Of a stretch of DNA of 39,243 nt, positions 7,623-15,064 are shown one piece after another. This DNA is from Desulfobacterales bacterium. Lineage in GTDB: Bacteria > Desulfobacterota > Desulfobacteria > Desulfobacterales > Desulfosalsimonadaceae. The translations under genes and the position numbers were made by a program. Location of the stretch: NCBI GenBank assembly GCA_018334555.1, contig JAGXLR010000007.1, forward strand, positions 1-39,243. The letters are read 5' to 3'. The stretch's first letter is position 1, and each line of letters opens with the position of its first letter. Under the pieces are notes generated by a model, which had not been told where the DNA came from, did not search any database, and worked only from the letters and a program-made list of their open reading frames with translations.

Positions 7623-9245
7623 CTAGAAAGTGTACTCCATGCTTATGTAGAACAGTCGGTCATCCTCGTCGGCATCTTCGGGCGTCCCATACAAGCCGGA
7701 AAGTAAAGATTCCGTATAATCGCGGTCGATCCATTGATAGCCGGTTCTCATTTGGAGCATATGCTCCACGAGGGGCTGGTTCCAGTAAACCTCCCAGACA
7801 CTGCCGCGGGTATTTAGCTTTCGGTAAGGATCCACAGAGGCAATATTCAAACCGACCCAGTGTTCCGAGCCGTCGAAATATTCCAGTCCGATTTTCGGGT
7901 TAAGCAGTTTTTCGGATGGCACGTGGTATCTGATGCCCGCATAAACCGCCCATGCATCTTCGGAATCATCGTTGTCCTCACATCCCAGATAGGGGCCAAT
8001 GGATTGGATGCCATTATTAATTTTTTTTATGGAGGCAAGGTCCTTGGGGTTCTCGGGGTCCAGGGCAAGGGATGTGATAATTTCAGGCGACAGCGCCTCA
8101 CTTTCCAGGGGGATGCCGTTTATCAGGATTTGATCGTCATTGGGGTCCGTTTCGCTGTATGCCACACTGGCAAATAAATCCAGCGGCAGGTCAAAAATCC
8201 TGTCATTTGACAGCTGGAACGTATACTTGTCCACATGGCCGAGTTCGTCGGGAAAGTCAACCGTCGCCGGATTCTTATCCCGGAGCAGAAGAAGCTGATT
8301 CAGGCTCTCCTTGAATTCATTGTCGCCGGTGGGACGAAGGTTGTCCACACGAAACCATTGCAGGACGCATACGGAGTTGTCCAGAAACGGAATCCGGGCG
8401 TTGAACTGGGCTGTATAGAAATCTATGTCCTCAAGGCCCTCCGCATCCCCTATAAACGGATAGGCGTCGGTGTCATCCTCACTTCTGGCGTAGATCAGGT
8501 TTAATGATTTGGCAAAAGAATGGTTGAAATAAAAGGTCAGTGCGGCGCCGTCGGACTCCGCATTAAAGGTAAGGTCCGGATAGGTACTCATGGAGGGCCG
8601 ATTGTATCGGTATTTGGTTAAATATCCGCCGGAAGTGGGCAAACGGCCGAATGTCAGATTGACTTTTCTATCCAGCCATAAAGGCCGGTAATCCACGTAG
8701 GCCCTTTTTACTTTGATCGCACTGTCTGAAGGCTCATTTGAATATTGAAAATCCGGAATACTGACGTCTTCCGGATCATTCCATGACCCCCAGAGTTTGT
8801 ACATGGTCAGCGTCGCATGGAACTGGACCTCCTCAGCGGGCTGGGCCATAAACTTGAGATCCAAATAGTTGACGAATGCGTTGTCGTATTCATCCTCGAT
8901 CCTATCGTCATCATCATCCCGGACCAGGTCGAAATAGGAAGAACGCAGATACGCTTCGTTTCCCAGCCGGTATTTTTCGATCACTCCGGTATCCCGGATG
9001 GTTTGCTTGTAGACATGGGAGATATGATCCTTAAGCGTATTGATTTGCTCCTGCTGTCTTGTGATTCGATCCTCTAATTCCCCGGCTTCCTTTTTCTGCT
9101 CGTCTAGCTTCCGGTTAAGATCCTGCACCTGCTGCTGCCAATTTTCGTTTTCGCCTTTGTCATTTTTGGCCGCAGAGGGCGAAGCTGCAAACATGAACAG
9201 ACATAATAAAAACCCAATAAACGCTACCCGTCTTAAAAACTGCAT
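7623..9245 (-). CDS. Outer-membrane porin-like protein (DUF3373 type)
   Basis: A 540-residue exported protein. A signal peptide spans about 1-26, ending near SPSAA. Residues about 35-75 are a heptad-rich coiled coil, probably the periplasmic stalk. The rest alternates short amphipathic strands with acidic loops (for example VRDDDDDRIEDEYD) and ends ISMEYTF, a terminal Phe typical of outer-membrane beta-barrels. This matches the DUF3373 family of putative porins common in Desulfobacterota and Campylobacterota. CGGAGG precedes the ATG. It lies 104 bases downstream of the small exported protein and may be co-transcribed. Substrate unknown. Confidence 0.85.
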   Translation of the reverse strand: MQFLRRVAFIGFLLCLFMFAASPSAAKNDKGENENWQQQVQDLNRKLDEQKKEAGELEDRITRQQEQINTLKDHISHVYKQTIRDTGVIEKYRLGNEAYLRSSYFDLVRDDDDDRIEDEYDNAFVNYLDLKFMAQPAEEVQFHATLTMYKLWGSWNDPEDVSIPDFQYSNEPSDSAIKVKRAYVDYRPLWLDRKVNLTFGRLPTSGGYLTKYRYNRPSMSTYPDLTFNAESDGAALTFYFNHSFAKSLNLIYARSEDDTDAYPFIGDAEGLEDIDFYTAQFNARIPFLDNSVCVLQWFRVDNLRPTGDNEFKESLNQLLLLRDKNPATVDFPDELGHVDKYTFQLSNDRIFDLPLDLFASVAYSETDPNDDQILINGIPLESEALSPEIITSLALDPENPKDLASIKKINNGIQSIGPYLGCEDNDDSEDAWAVYAGIRYHVPSEKLLNPKIGLEYFDGSEHWVGLNIASVDPYRKLNTRGSVWEVYWNQPLVEHMLQMRTGYQWIDRDYTESLLSGLYGTPEDADEDDRLFYISMEYTF

Positions 9246-9349
9246 TGCAAACCTCCGAATTTAAGTTGTCTATTTCGTTCCGGCGCTATTAAATGGGGAA
9301 CTACCTCTGGTTGATCATGTTGCGGAAGTTAGGCGCGGCCGATAAGCCC

Positions 9350-9778
9350 CTAATCCCAGACCCCGATACCTTCTTTTGAGGTATTTTTATCCTTGGCATG
9401 TTTGAGCAGGTAAATCAGAATCTGTTCCTTTTGTTCAGGGCTTTCCCATGGAATTTTCTGAAAAATGGCGTGCCCATTCTTTTCAATCAGGAGAATCCAT
9501 TGCCTTTGGGTTTTCCGGGATGGCGAAAAATCATTCTTTGTATGGCAGCGTTTAAAGCATATGGAATTTTCGAACTGATTTTGTGGAAAAGGCGGCATGG
9601 GCTTTTTCCTGAGCTTTTTTATCAAGGCGGGGGATAAATCAATCAGTGCCTCTTCATCCATTGGGGTAAGGGCATTAGTCGGATGGGGTAGGAAGACATA
9701 CAAACAAATCAGGATCAAACAGGTGCAAATTAAAAACGCTTTTAAGATGAATGGCCTTACGATACGGCAGTCTCGCAT
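9350..9778 (-). CDS. Small exported protein with a CX3CH heme-like motif
   Basis: A 142-residue protein with an N-terminal hydrophobic segment (about 8-31), a signal peptide or anchor. The only cysteine pair after it is Cys74-F-K-R-Cys78-His79, a CX3CH arrangement instead of the canonical CXXCH of c-type cytochromes. The context resembles small monoheme cytochromes: a preceding Pro-rich linker, then SRKTQRQW and a C-terminal SPEQKEQILIYLLKHA helix. His92 in KNGHAIF could be a second axial ligand. No strong ribosome site is seen. Heme binding is unproven; a zinc or disulfide role is an alternative. Confidence 0.6.
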   Translation of the reverse strand: MRDCRIVRPFILKAFLICTCLILICLYVFLPHPTNALTPMDEEALIDLSPALIKKLRKKPMPPFPQNQFENSICFKRCHTKNDFSPSRKTQRQWILLIEKNGHAIFQKIPWESPEQKEQILIYLLKHAKDKNTSKEGIGVWD

Positions 9779-10112
9779 GAATAACCCAACAGAATGCTTC
9801 AGGATTAGTAAAATATGGAACCCATTCAGTCCTTAATCTATTTTTGAAATTAGGTACAATTACCAAAAAAATAACTGTATTTCAAAACTAAAATGACGAA
9901 AAATCTAGATTTTTTTGGCCCTGAATGCCCTCGTCTGCCTGTCCGGAATCGGCGCCATACTAGCGGATCAATCGGATAGAAGCCGGGTTTATCCATTACT
10001 CAGGGGTATTTATGGCAAAACGCGCCTGAAAAAATGGTTTACAATGAGCTGGCGGACAGATAGACCTGAAATCGTCCATTGACCAACTGTTTTATCGGAA
10101 AGGAAAGTATTG
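9779..10112. other. Intergenic region between divergent genes
   Basis: A 334-base gap between the small exported protein gene and the plus-strand DUF364 gene. The part 9840-9910 is A+T rich and probably holds promoters, but no convincing -35/-10 or sigma-54 pair was found. Short open frames here have no ribosome site. AAGGA at 10100-10104 belongs to the next gene. Confidence 0.5.
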
Positions 10113-10838
10113 ATGTCCGCTATTTTTGACGAATTAAAAAGGCGGGTGCGCCCCCTGTTGGCGAACAACCAACTGCTCGAGCAAAAAGTCCGGATCAAAG
10201 CCCGGCCCCTTAGCACGGAGGAAGCCATCGGCAACCCGGAAGCCAATGACTTCCCCTTGCAGAAGGGCAAGGAGCGGCTGATGCAGGCGGAGTTCCAAGG
10301 CGCCCTGGGGCAGGCCTATACCGACCAGTTTGGCGATTACGAGGGCACCATGGGCGAGATCCTTGCGATGCCGCTTTCCAATAATTTTCGCCGGGCCATT
10401 TTTGTTGCCGCCATCAATGCCGCCCTTCGGTATTTGGGAAAAATCGAGAGAACCATTCACTGCCGGGATGAGGGGCCGGCCATGTGCGGTAGGCAGCTGC
10501 CCGCATTTATTCAGGAGCGCTATGGAAAGCCCAGGGTCGCCTTAATCGGATTTCAGCCCCGGATGGCCGAAAACCTGGCGGCGCATTTCCCCCTCCGGAT
10601 TGTGGATATGGATCCAGAAAATATCGGGACCTCTCCCAATCGGGTCGAGATTGAGTCTCCGGAGGCAACCCGGGCGGTCGTCGAATGGGCGGAGCTTTTA
10701 TGCGTTACCGGAACCACCGTTGTCAACGATACCGTCGGGCCTTTTTTGGGCGATAAACCGGTAGTTTTTTATGGTACCACCGTTGCCGGTGCCGCCTATC
10801 TGATGCATTGGCAGCGATTCTGCCAAGAGAGCAAATAG
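10113..10838 (+). CDS. DUF364-type protein
   Basis: A 241-residue cytoplasmic protein. The C-terminal half has the Rossmann-like layout of DUF364 (putative heavy-metal chelation): RVALIGFQPRM, an acidic second strand VDMDPENIG, then AELLCVTGTTVVNDT and the KPVVFYGTTVAGAAYLM strand. Residues such as HCRDEGPAMCG in the middle include two Cys and one His that could bind metal. AAGGA eight bases before ATG 10113 supports this start over TTG 10110. It converges with the related gene at 10845-11606, leaving only six bases between the stops. In many anaerobes such genes accompany molybdenum-enzyme functions; the exact role is unknown. Confidence 0.75.
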   Translation: MSAIFDELKRRVRPLLANNQLLEQKVRIKARPLSTEEAIGNPEANDFPLQKGKERLMQAEFQGALGQAYTDQFGDYEGTMGEILAMPLSNNFRRAIFVAAINAALRYLGKIERTIHCRDEGPAMCGRQLPAFIQERYGKPRVALIGFQPRMAENLAAHFPLRIVDMDPENIGTSPNRVEIESPEATRAVVEWAELLCVTGTTVVNDTVGPFLGDKPVVFYGTTVAGAAYLMHWQRFCQESK

Positions 10839-10844
10839 GCCAGG

Positions 10845-11606
10845 TTATCGCAGCCGCAGGTTGACTTTTTTTACAAACCCTTTGAACTGCCGCATGCCTC
10901 CGGCGGAGCTGACCACTTGAAGGACTGCGGACGGATCGGAGACAACCACGCCGGAAAGGCAGGTTACCGGCATGTCTTTGAAAACTTCCGGCACCAGCGG
11001 GGTGGATGCGCCAAGGACGACCACCTCCCGGCAGTTGGAAGCGCAATGGAGGAACTGATCCATCGTGTGGTTAATGATTGATGTGGCAGTGATTAGAGCG
11101 ATTTGGCAATCCGGGAGCCGTTCGGGGATTTGTGTGTCCGGCTGAAGCGATTCGGCCGGGCGGTCCTCTTTCTCAAATATAATGAGCTCACCGGCTGTTT
11201 TCCGGAGGGGACCGATTAACGGTCCGAACATGCCCACCATGCCGACCCGGTCCGTGGCGCGGATTTTGATAAAATCCAGTATATCACCGTCTTTGAAGCG
11301 GCCACTGTCGACATTGGCCAGGGCGTTGGCGGTCGCCATGCCGACGGCGGTTTCTATCTTTTTCGAGGAGCCGATAAGGTTTAGCAGTGCCAATGCCGAC
11401 CGGCCTTCAAGCGGCAGCGAACCGCTGAAAAGGCTGCATCGTTCCGGCATATCCCGATGAAAGGTAAAGGCAAGACCGGTTTGACCGTTGTCCAGCACGA
11501 CCGCCGTGTATCCCAGCCCGATCCGCACACTGGTGACGGTTCTCGCTTGAGCCGCTGTCCGCAGCCGATCCCTGATTCTATTCCGGATATCCATAGGATT
11601 GCGCAT
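10845..11606 (-). CDS. DUF364/DUF4213-type protein
   Basis: A 253-residue protein. The N-terminal part (SVRIGLGYTAVVLDNGQTGLAF ... ALLNLIGSSKKIETAVGMATANAL) matches the DUF4213-like ENGP-type fold, and the C-terminal part is the Rossmann-like DUF364 domain (VGMVGMFGPLIGPLR, ALITATSIINHTMDQFL, REVVVLGASTPLVPEVF). This family is described as putative heavy-metal chelation. Its start overlaps the upstream six-cysteine mini-protein gene by 29 bases, which places it downstream of fdhD in one transcript. ATG at 11606 is used; a second ATG lies at 11594. A link to formate dehydrogenase metal supply is inference from position. Confidence 0.82.
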   Translation of the reverse strand: MRNPMDIRNRIRDRLRTAAQARTVTSVRIGLGYTAVVLDNGQTGLAFTFHRDMPERCSLFSGSLPLEGRSALALLNLIGSSKKIETAVGMATANALANVDSGRFKDGDILDFIKIRATDRVGMVGMFGPLIGPLRKTAGELIIFEKEDRPAESLQPDTQIPERLPDCQIALITATSIINHTMDQFLHCASNCREVVVLGASTPLVPEVFKDMPVTCLSGVVVSDPSAVLQVVSSAGGMRQFKGFVKKVNLRLR

Positions 11607-11796
11607 TTCTTAGTTCCATCGATTGCCTCTGGCGCCGGGGGCGTTCTTTATGTTGCCCCCGACATATCCGACATCGGCTGTCGCTGCATATCTGGCAGGA
11701 AAAACAGTCCGGGCAGTCATGCTTTTTCGGTGCATCGGGATCCTGCTCCGGTATGTAGAGTTTTCCGGGAAGCCCCGGGATTTTTTTAAATGGCAT
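11578..11796 (-). CDS. Six-cysteine mini-protein
   Basis: A 72-residue protein whose core (28-45) has six cysteines in the pattern CxxCxxCxxCx4CxxC, framed by an IPGLPGKLYIPEQ N-terminus and a basic C-terminus. It has a very good ribosome site (GGAGGG about eight bases before the ATG). It begins 15 bases after fdhD ends and overlaps the DUF364 gene by 29 bases. The pattern suggests zinc or Fe-S binding. I do not recognise a named family. Given the strong ribosome site and operon position I consider it a real gene. Confidence 0.7.
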   Translation of the reverse strand: MPFKKIPGLPGKLYIPEQDPDAPKKHDCPDCFSCQICSDSRCRICRGQHKERPRRQRQSMELRNAQSYGYPE

Positions 11797-11811
11797 TTGA
11801 CAAGCCCTCCC

Positions 11812-12645
11812 TTATGGAACGATTCGATTGCCGCCGCAAAAGATCATCAGTTTATCGTGCTTCGTGCATCCCAGCGTCATATCGACCGAACGGGCGAGAT
11901 CAACGGCCAGGGCCGTAGGCCTGGATATGCCGAATAACATTTTGATCTTTGCACGGGCGGCTTTTTGGACCAGTTCGTAGCTAAGCCGCGATGACATAAC
12001 CCCTAAAACGACCGACGGCATTTTGTCGTCCAGCACCACGCGCCCGATCGCCTTGTCCAGGGCATTGTGCCGGCCGACGTCTTCGGCAAAGGAGATGGGG
12101 GCCAATGCTTGGTCAAATATCATGGCCGCATGCGCGCTGTGGGTTTTTGGGTGGAGTACTTGGTATTTAGGCAGCCTATGGATGCAGCCAAGGACCTCTT
12201 CGATAGTAAACTGGTGATGGCTGATGACCGGCGTCAGGGGCCGGCAGGTGGCTCCAGCCGGTTGATCCTTGCAGATCCCGCATCCGGTCGGGATGCCGGT
12301 TTGCTTTTTATTGCACATGTCGCCGGTTTTTTGCCGTCGTCCGGGGGATAGGGTAACCGTCGCCGTATTGACGCCGGCCGCCGCGCTGAAGTCCACGGAC
12401 AACAGGTCATCCAGATGTTCAATGACCCCCTCGGAAAGGCAGAATCCGGCGATAAGGGCCTCTTCATCACCGGGGCTGCACATAACCAAAGAATACGGAT
12501 TGCCATCAATAACTATGGATAATGGCTTTTCAAGAATTATGGCTTCTTTTACGCTCTTTTCCCTGCCATCCTCGTAGACCGTAATCTGCTCTTCCCTGTA
12601 GTTTTTTGTCTCTTTCGGTTTATCGGCAGAGTTCACAGGAATCAT
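11812..12645 (-). CDS. fdhD: Formate dehydrogenase accessory sulfurtransferase FdhD
   Basis: About 277 residues, the usual FdhD length. The conserved CxxC (Cys122-G-I-Cys125, within TGCGICKDQ) is the sulfur relay that passes sulfur from a cysteine desulfurase to the molybdenum or tungsten bis-MGD cofactor of formate dehydrogenase. Other family signatures are SPGDEEALIAGFCLSEG, FAEDVGRHNALDKAIG, SSRLSYELVQKAARA and GISRPTALAVDLA. ATG 12645 is chosen; GTG 12648 is adjacent. It overlaps the upstream HsdR-N-domain gene by 26 bases. No formate dehydrogenase gene is in the window, so its client is elsewhere. Confidence 0.96.
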   Translation of the reverse strand: MIPVNSADKPKETKNYREEQITVYEDGREKSVKEAIILEKPLSIVIDGNPYSLVMCSPGDEEALIAGFCLSEGVIEHLDDLLSVDFSAAAGVNTATVTLSPGRRQKTGDMCNKKQTGIPTGCGICKDQPAGATCRPLTPVISHHQFTIEEVLGCIHRLPKYQVLHPKTHSAHAAMIFDQALAPISFAEDVGRHNALDKAIGRVVLDDKMPSVVLGVMSSRLSYELVQKAARAKIKMLFGISRPTALAVDLARSVDMTLGCTKHDKLMIFCGGNRIVP

Positions 12646-13174
12646 CACATTCTCTTTCAGTCAGGATGTCCATGACGTACAGGATCCGCCCGGCCTTTTC
12701 CCGCCGTTTTTCAGAAACCGGTGCCGGCGGATGCGCCCTCAGCGAAGCGACGGCGGACTCTCTTGGGGCCATGGCGGCCAGGCCTTCCCCGATGACTTTG
12801 CCGGTATCCGTATCGAGGACGTGCGCATCAATACCGTTTGTCACGACGGTTACGGGAACAGTGTATGCCTCGATCAGGCAGGCAGCCGCAATCGCCGGTT
12901 TATGACGCGATACCAGGGACCCCGGCCCGTAGACGACAATCGCATAGGCGGTGCCCTCGAGCCGGACAACAAAATCAATACGGGCATGGCCGGTTTTGCC
13001 GTCAACGGTGACGGGCAGCATGATACGGCTGGCAATTTCATTTTTTTGGTAGCCTTTTTCTTCCACAATATAGCGGACGATTTGCTGTCGTGCCTGTTCA
13101 TCGTGGGTCAGGGTGATGGTTTCACCGGTCAGAAAATCGGTGGTTTCGCCGAGTATGACGTATCCTTTTCCCAT
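12620..13174 (-). CDS. HsdR N-terminal-like domain protein
   Basis: A 184-residue protein. The central part (DEQARQQIVRYIVEEKGYQKNEIAS ... ARIDFVVRLEGTAYAIVVYGPGSLVSRHKPAIAAA) resembles the type I restriction HsdR N-terminal nuclease-like domain: an acidic ID pair followed by a beta strand. The usual ExK of the nuclease is not evident (AIVVYGPG in its place), so catalysis may be lost. It stands alone with no helicase or methylase genes, as in several Desulfobacterota where it is a free-standing domain. It ends CDDSCELCR. AAAGGAGG precedes the ATG, and the gene overlaps fdhD. Role unknown. Confidence 0.72.
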   Translation of the reverse strand: MGKGYVILGETTDFLTGETITLTHDEQARQQIVRYIVEEKGYQKNEIASRIMLPVTVDGKTGHARIDFVVRLEGTAYAIVVYGPGSLVSRHKPAIAAACLIEAYTVPVTVVTNGIDAHVLDTDTGKVIGEGLAAMAPRESAVASLRAHPPAPVSEKRREKAGRILYVMDILTERECDDSCELCR

Positions 13175-13203
13175 ATGCCTCCTTTAACAGATGTTGGCGA
13201 TGC

Positions 13204-13812
13204 TTACGGCGCCGGCAGTCGGCTGATCAGGTAGATACCGTAGGTTGCCCGTAAATTGGGCATAAATGCCACATAATTGCCGGTTTTATCCTCGCGGTCC
13301 GTGTTGATGGTTGCCACCTTTAATATATGAAAGCCCACTTCATGGGCGAATGTCGTGAAGTCCTTGATGGACAGCACCCGAATATTGGGCGTATCATACC
13401 ATTGGTACGGCAGTTGGGCCGTTATCGGGGCACGACCCGTGAACAACAGTTGCAGACGGGCATACCAGTGCCCGAAATTCGGAAAACTGACCACCACTTT
13501 TCGTCCGATCCGGAGCATGGAACGGATCAGCGTCAGCGGATCATAGACCTGCTGCAGGGTCTGGCTCAGAACCACATAGTCAAAGGTATCATCCGCATAA
13601 TCCTCGATTTCTTCGTTTATATCACCCTGGATCACCGTGAGTCCTTTATTGATGCATTCCGCAACCCGGGATTCGATAATCTCCACGCCGGTTTCCATCG
13701 CCTGCTTATGGTGCTTGAGATGGTATAGCAGCTCGCCTTCCCCACAGCCGAGGCCGAGTACTTTTGATTCGGGCTTAATCCATGAGGCGATGATCTGCAG
13801 ATCATAGCGCAC
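13204..13812 (-). CDS. metW: MetW-like methyltransferase-fold protein
   Basis: About 202 residues. The start is GTG 13812, giving VRYDLQIIASWI, the typical MetW N-terminus; GGATGGAA inside the end of metX is the ribosome site, and a longer frame reaching 13926 would overlap metX. The SAM motif reads VLGLGCGEGELLYHL, with Gly where family members usually have Asp. Further motifs are VVLSQTLQQVYDP and VVVSFPNFGHW. MetW works with MetX in bacterial methionine synthesis and is thought to activate it. Operon with metX, seven bases apart. Confidence 0.93.
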   Translation of the reverse strand: MRYDLQIIASWIKPESKVLGLGCGEGELLYHLKHHKQAMETGVEIIESRVAECINKGLTVIQGDINEEIEDYADDTFDYVVLSQTLQQVYDPLTLIRSMLRIGRKVVVSFPNFGHWYARLQLLFTGRAPITAQLPYQWYDTPNIRVLSIKDFTTFAHEVGFHILKVATINTDREDKTGNYVAFMPNLRATYGIYLISRLPAP

Positions 13813-13819
13813 GGCAGCA

Positions 13820-14989
13820 TTATTCCATCCGCTCGTAGACACTGTCGATAAATCCTTTGATAAGATTCGCAAGGCGCTCGTTTGGAAGCAGGAAGGCGTC
13901 ATGGCCCCACTCGGCTTCGATTTCACAAAAACTGACGTCCAGCCCCCTTTTTTTCATGGCCTTGACCATGTCGCGGGATTGGTACGTCGGATAGAGCCAG
14001 TCCGAGGTAAATGAGATCACCAGAAAGCGGGCCGAAGCCTTGAGGAATACATCCACCGCAGATGATTGCCCGCTTTGCTGGGTCAGATCGAAGTAGTCGG
14101 CGGCTTTGGTGATATAGAGGAACGAATTGGCGTCAAAGCGTTCGACGAACTTGGCGCCTTGATGGCGCAGATAGCTTTCCACCTGGAAGTCGCTGTCAAA
14201 ATTAAAGGAAAAATTATCCCTGTCCTGTAGCCGGCGGCCGAATTTTTGCCGCAGGGCATCATCGGAGAGATAGGTGACATGGCCGATCATACGGGCGACA
14301 GAAAGCCCCACATTCGGCCTTGGGCCGTCATAGTAGTCGCCGTTGTTCCAGTTCGGATCCGCGATAATCGCCTGCCTGGCCACCTCGTTGAAGGCAATGG
14401 CCAGGGCCGAATGCCGCATGGTGGTTGCCAGGGGGATGGCGGAGAGAACCATTTCCGGGTACTGGATACACCATTGAAGCACCTGCATGCCCCCCATGGA
14501 GCCGCCGGTCATGGAAAGTATCCGCTTGATGCCGAGATAGTCGAGAAGCGCTTTCTGCGCCCTTACCATGTCCCCGATGGTAACCATGGGGAAGCTCAGT
14601 CCATAGGGGGCACCGGTGGCGGGATGGGTCGAGGCCGGGCCGGTAGAGCCCATGCACCCGCCAAGCACATTCGAGCAGACGACAAAATACTTATCCGTGT
14701 CAATGCCTTTGCCCGGTCCTACCATATTATCCCACCAGCCCGGCTTGTCATCGGTCTCAGAGTAATGGCCGGCCACGTGGGAGTCGCCGGTCAGGGCATG
14801 GAGCACCAGGACCACATTGCTTTTATCCGCGTTCAGGCGGCCCATGGTTTCATAGGCAATCGTGATGGGCCCCAGCCGGCGACCGCTGTCGAGCGCCATC
14901 TCATTGGGCGGCTCGGCAAAGGTAAAATACTTTTTCTCGACCCGGCCGACGGAACGACCGGATCTGTCGTGGGTAATATATTCGCTCAT
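13820..14989 (-). CDS. metX: Homoserine O-acetyltransferase MetX
   Basis: About 389 residues, alpha/beta hydrolase fold. It transfers acetyl (or succinyl, depending on the clade) to homoserine in methionine synthesis. Visible are the oxyanion-hole segment LVLHALTGDSHVAG, the nucleophile elbow MTGGSMGGMQ with the catalytic Ser, the late Asp in FTSDWLYPT and the catalytic His in AEWGHDAFL. The start at MSEYITHD (14989) lies just after the terminator hairpin; a longer frame to 15025 would begin inside that hairpin. No clear Shine-Dalgarno is present. First gene of the minus-strand met/fdhD cluster. Confidence 0.96.
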   Translation of the reverse strand: MSEYITHDRSGRSVGRVEKKYFTFAEPPNEMALDSGRRLGPITIAYETMGRLNADKSNVVLVLHALTGDSHVAGHYSETDDKPGWWDNMVGPGKGIDTDKYFVVCSNVLGGCMGSTGPASTHPATGAPYGLSFPMVTIGDMVRAQKALLDYLGIKRILSMTGGSMGGMQVLQWCIQYPEMVLSAIPLATTMRHSALAIAFNEVARQAIIADPNWNNGDYYDGPRPNVGLSVARMIGHVTYLSDDALRQKFGRRLQDRDNFSFNFDSDFQVESYLRHQGAKFVERFDANSFLYITKAADYFDLTQQSGQSSAVDVFLKASARFLVISFTSDWLYPTYQSRDMVKAMKKRGLDVSFCEIEAEWGHDAFLLPNERLANLIKGFIDSVYERME

Positions 14990-15010
14990 ATTTTTGGTTA
15001 TAAACAAAAT

Positions 15011-15034
15011 AAGGGGGGATATCAATCCCCCCTT
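15011..15034 (-). terminator. Terminator between cooS and metX
   Basis: A perfect 10-base-pair stem (AAGGGGGGAT / ATCCCCCCTT) with a 4-base loop. On the minus strand it is followed by TATTTTGTTT. It separates cooS from the metX-led cluster and could also act on the plus strand. Confidence 0.8.
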
Positions 15035-15064
15035 TTAGTGGCCCCGGATTGTTTAAAAACAGAA

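Noticed and set aside
12620-13174. Part of a restriction-modification system
   Set aside because: Only an HsdR-N-like domain is present; no helicase, methylase or specificity gene is nearby, and the nuclease motif is not clear.
13813-13926. N-terminal extension of metW
   Set aside because: It would overlap metX by over 100 bases; GTG 13812 gives the family start and has a ribosome site.
15011-15034. GGGGGG as a ribosome site for a longer metX
   Set aside because: It is one arm of a perfect terminator hairpin; the longer TTG start would lie inside that hairpin.
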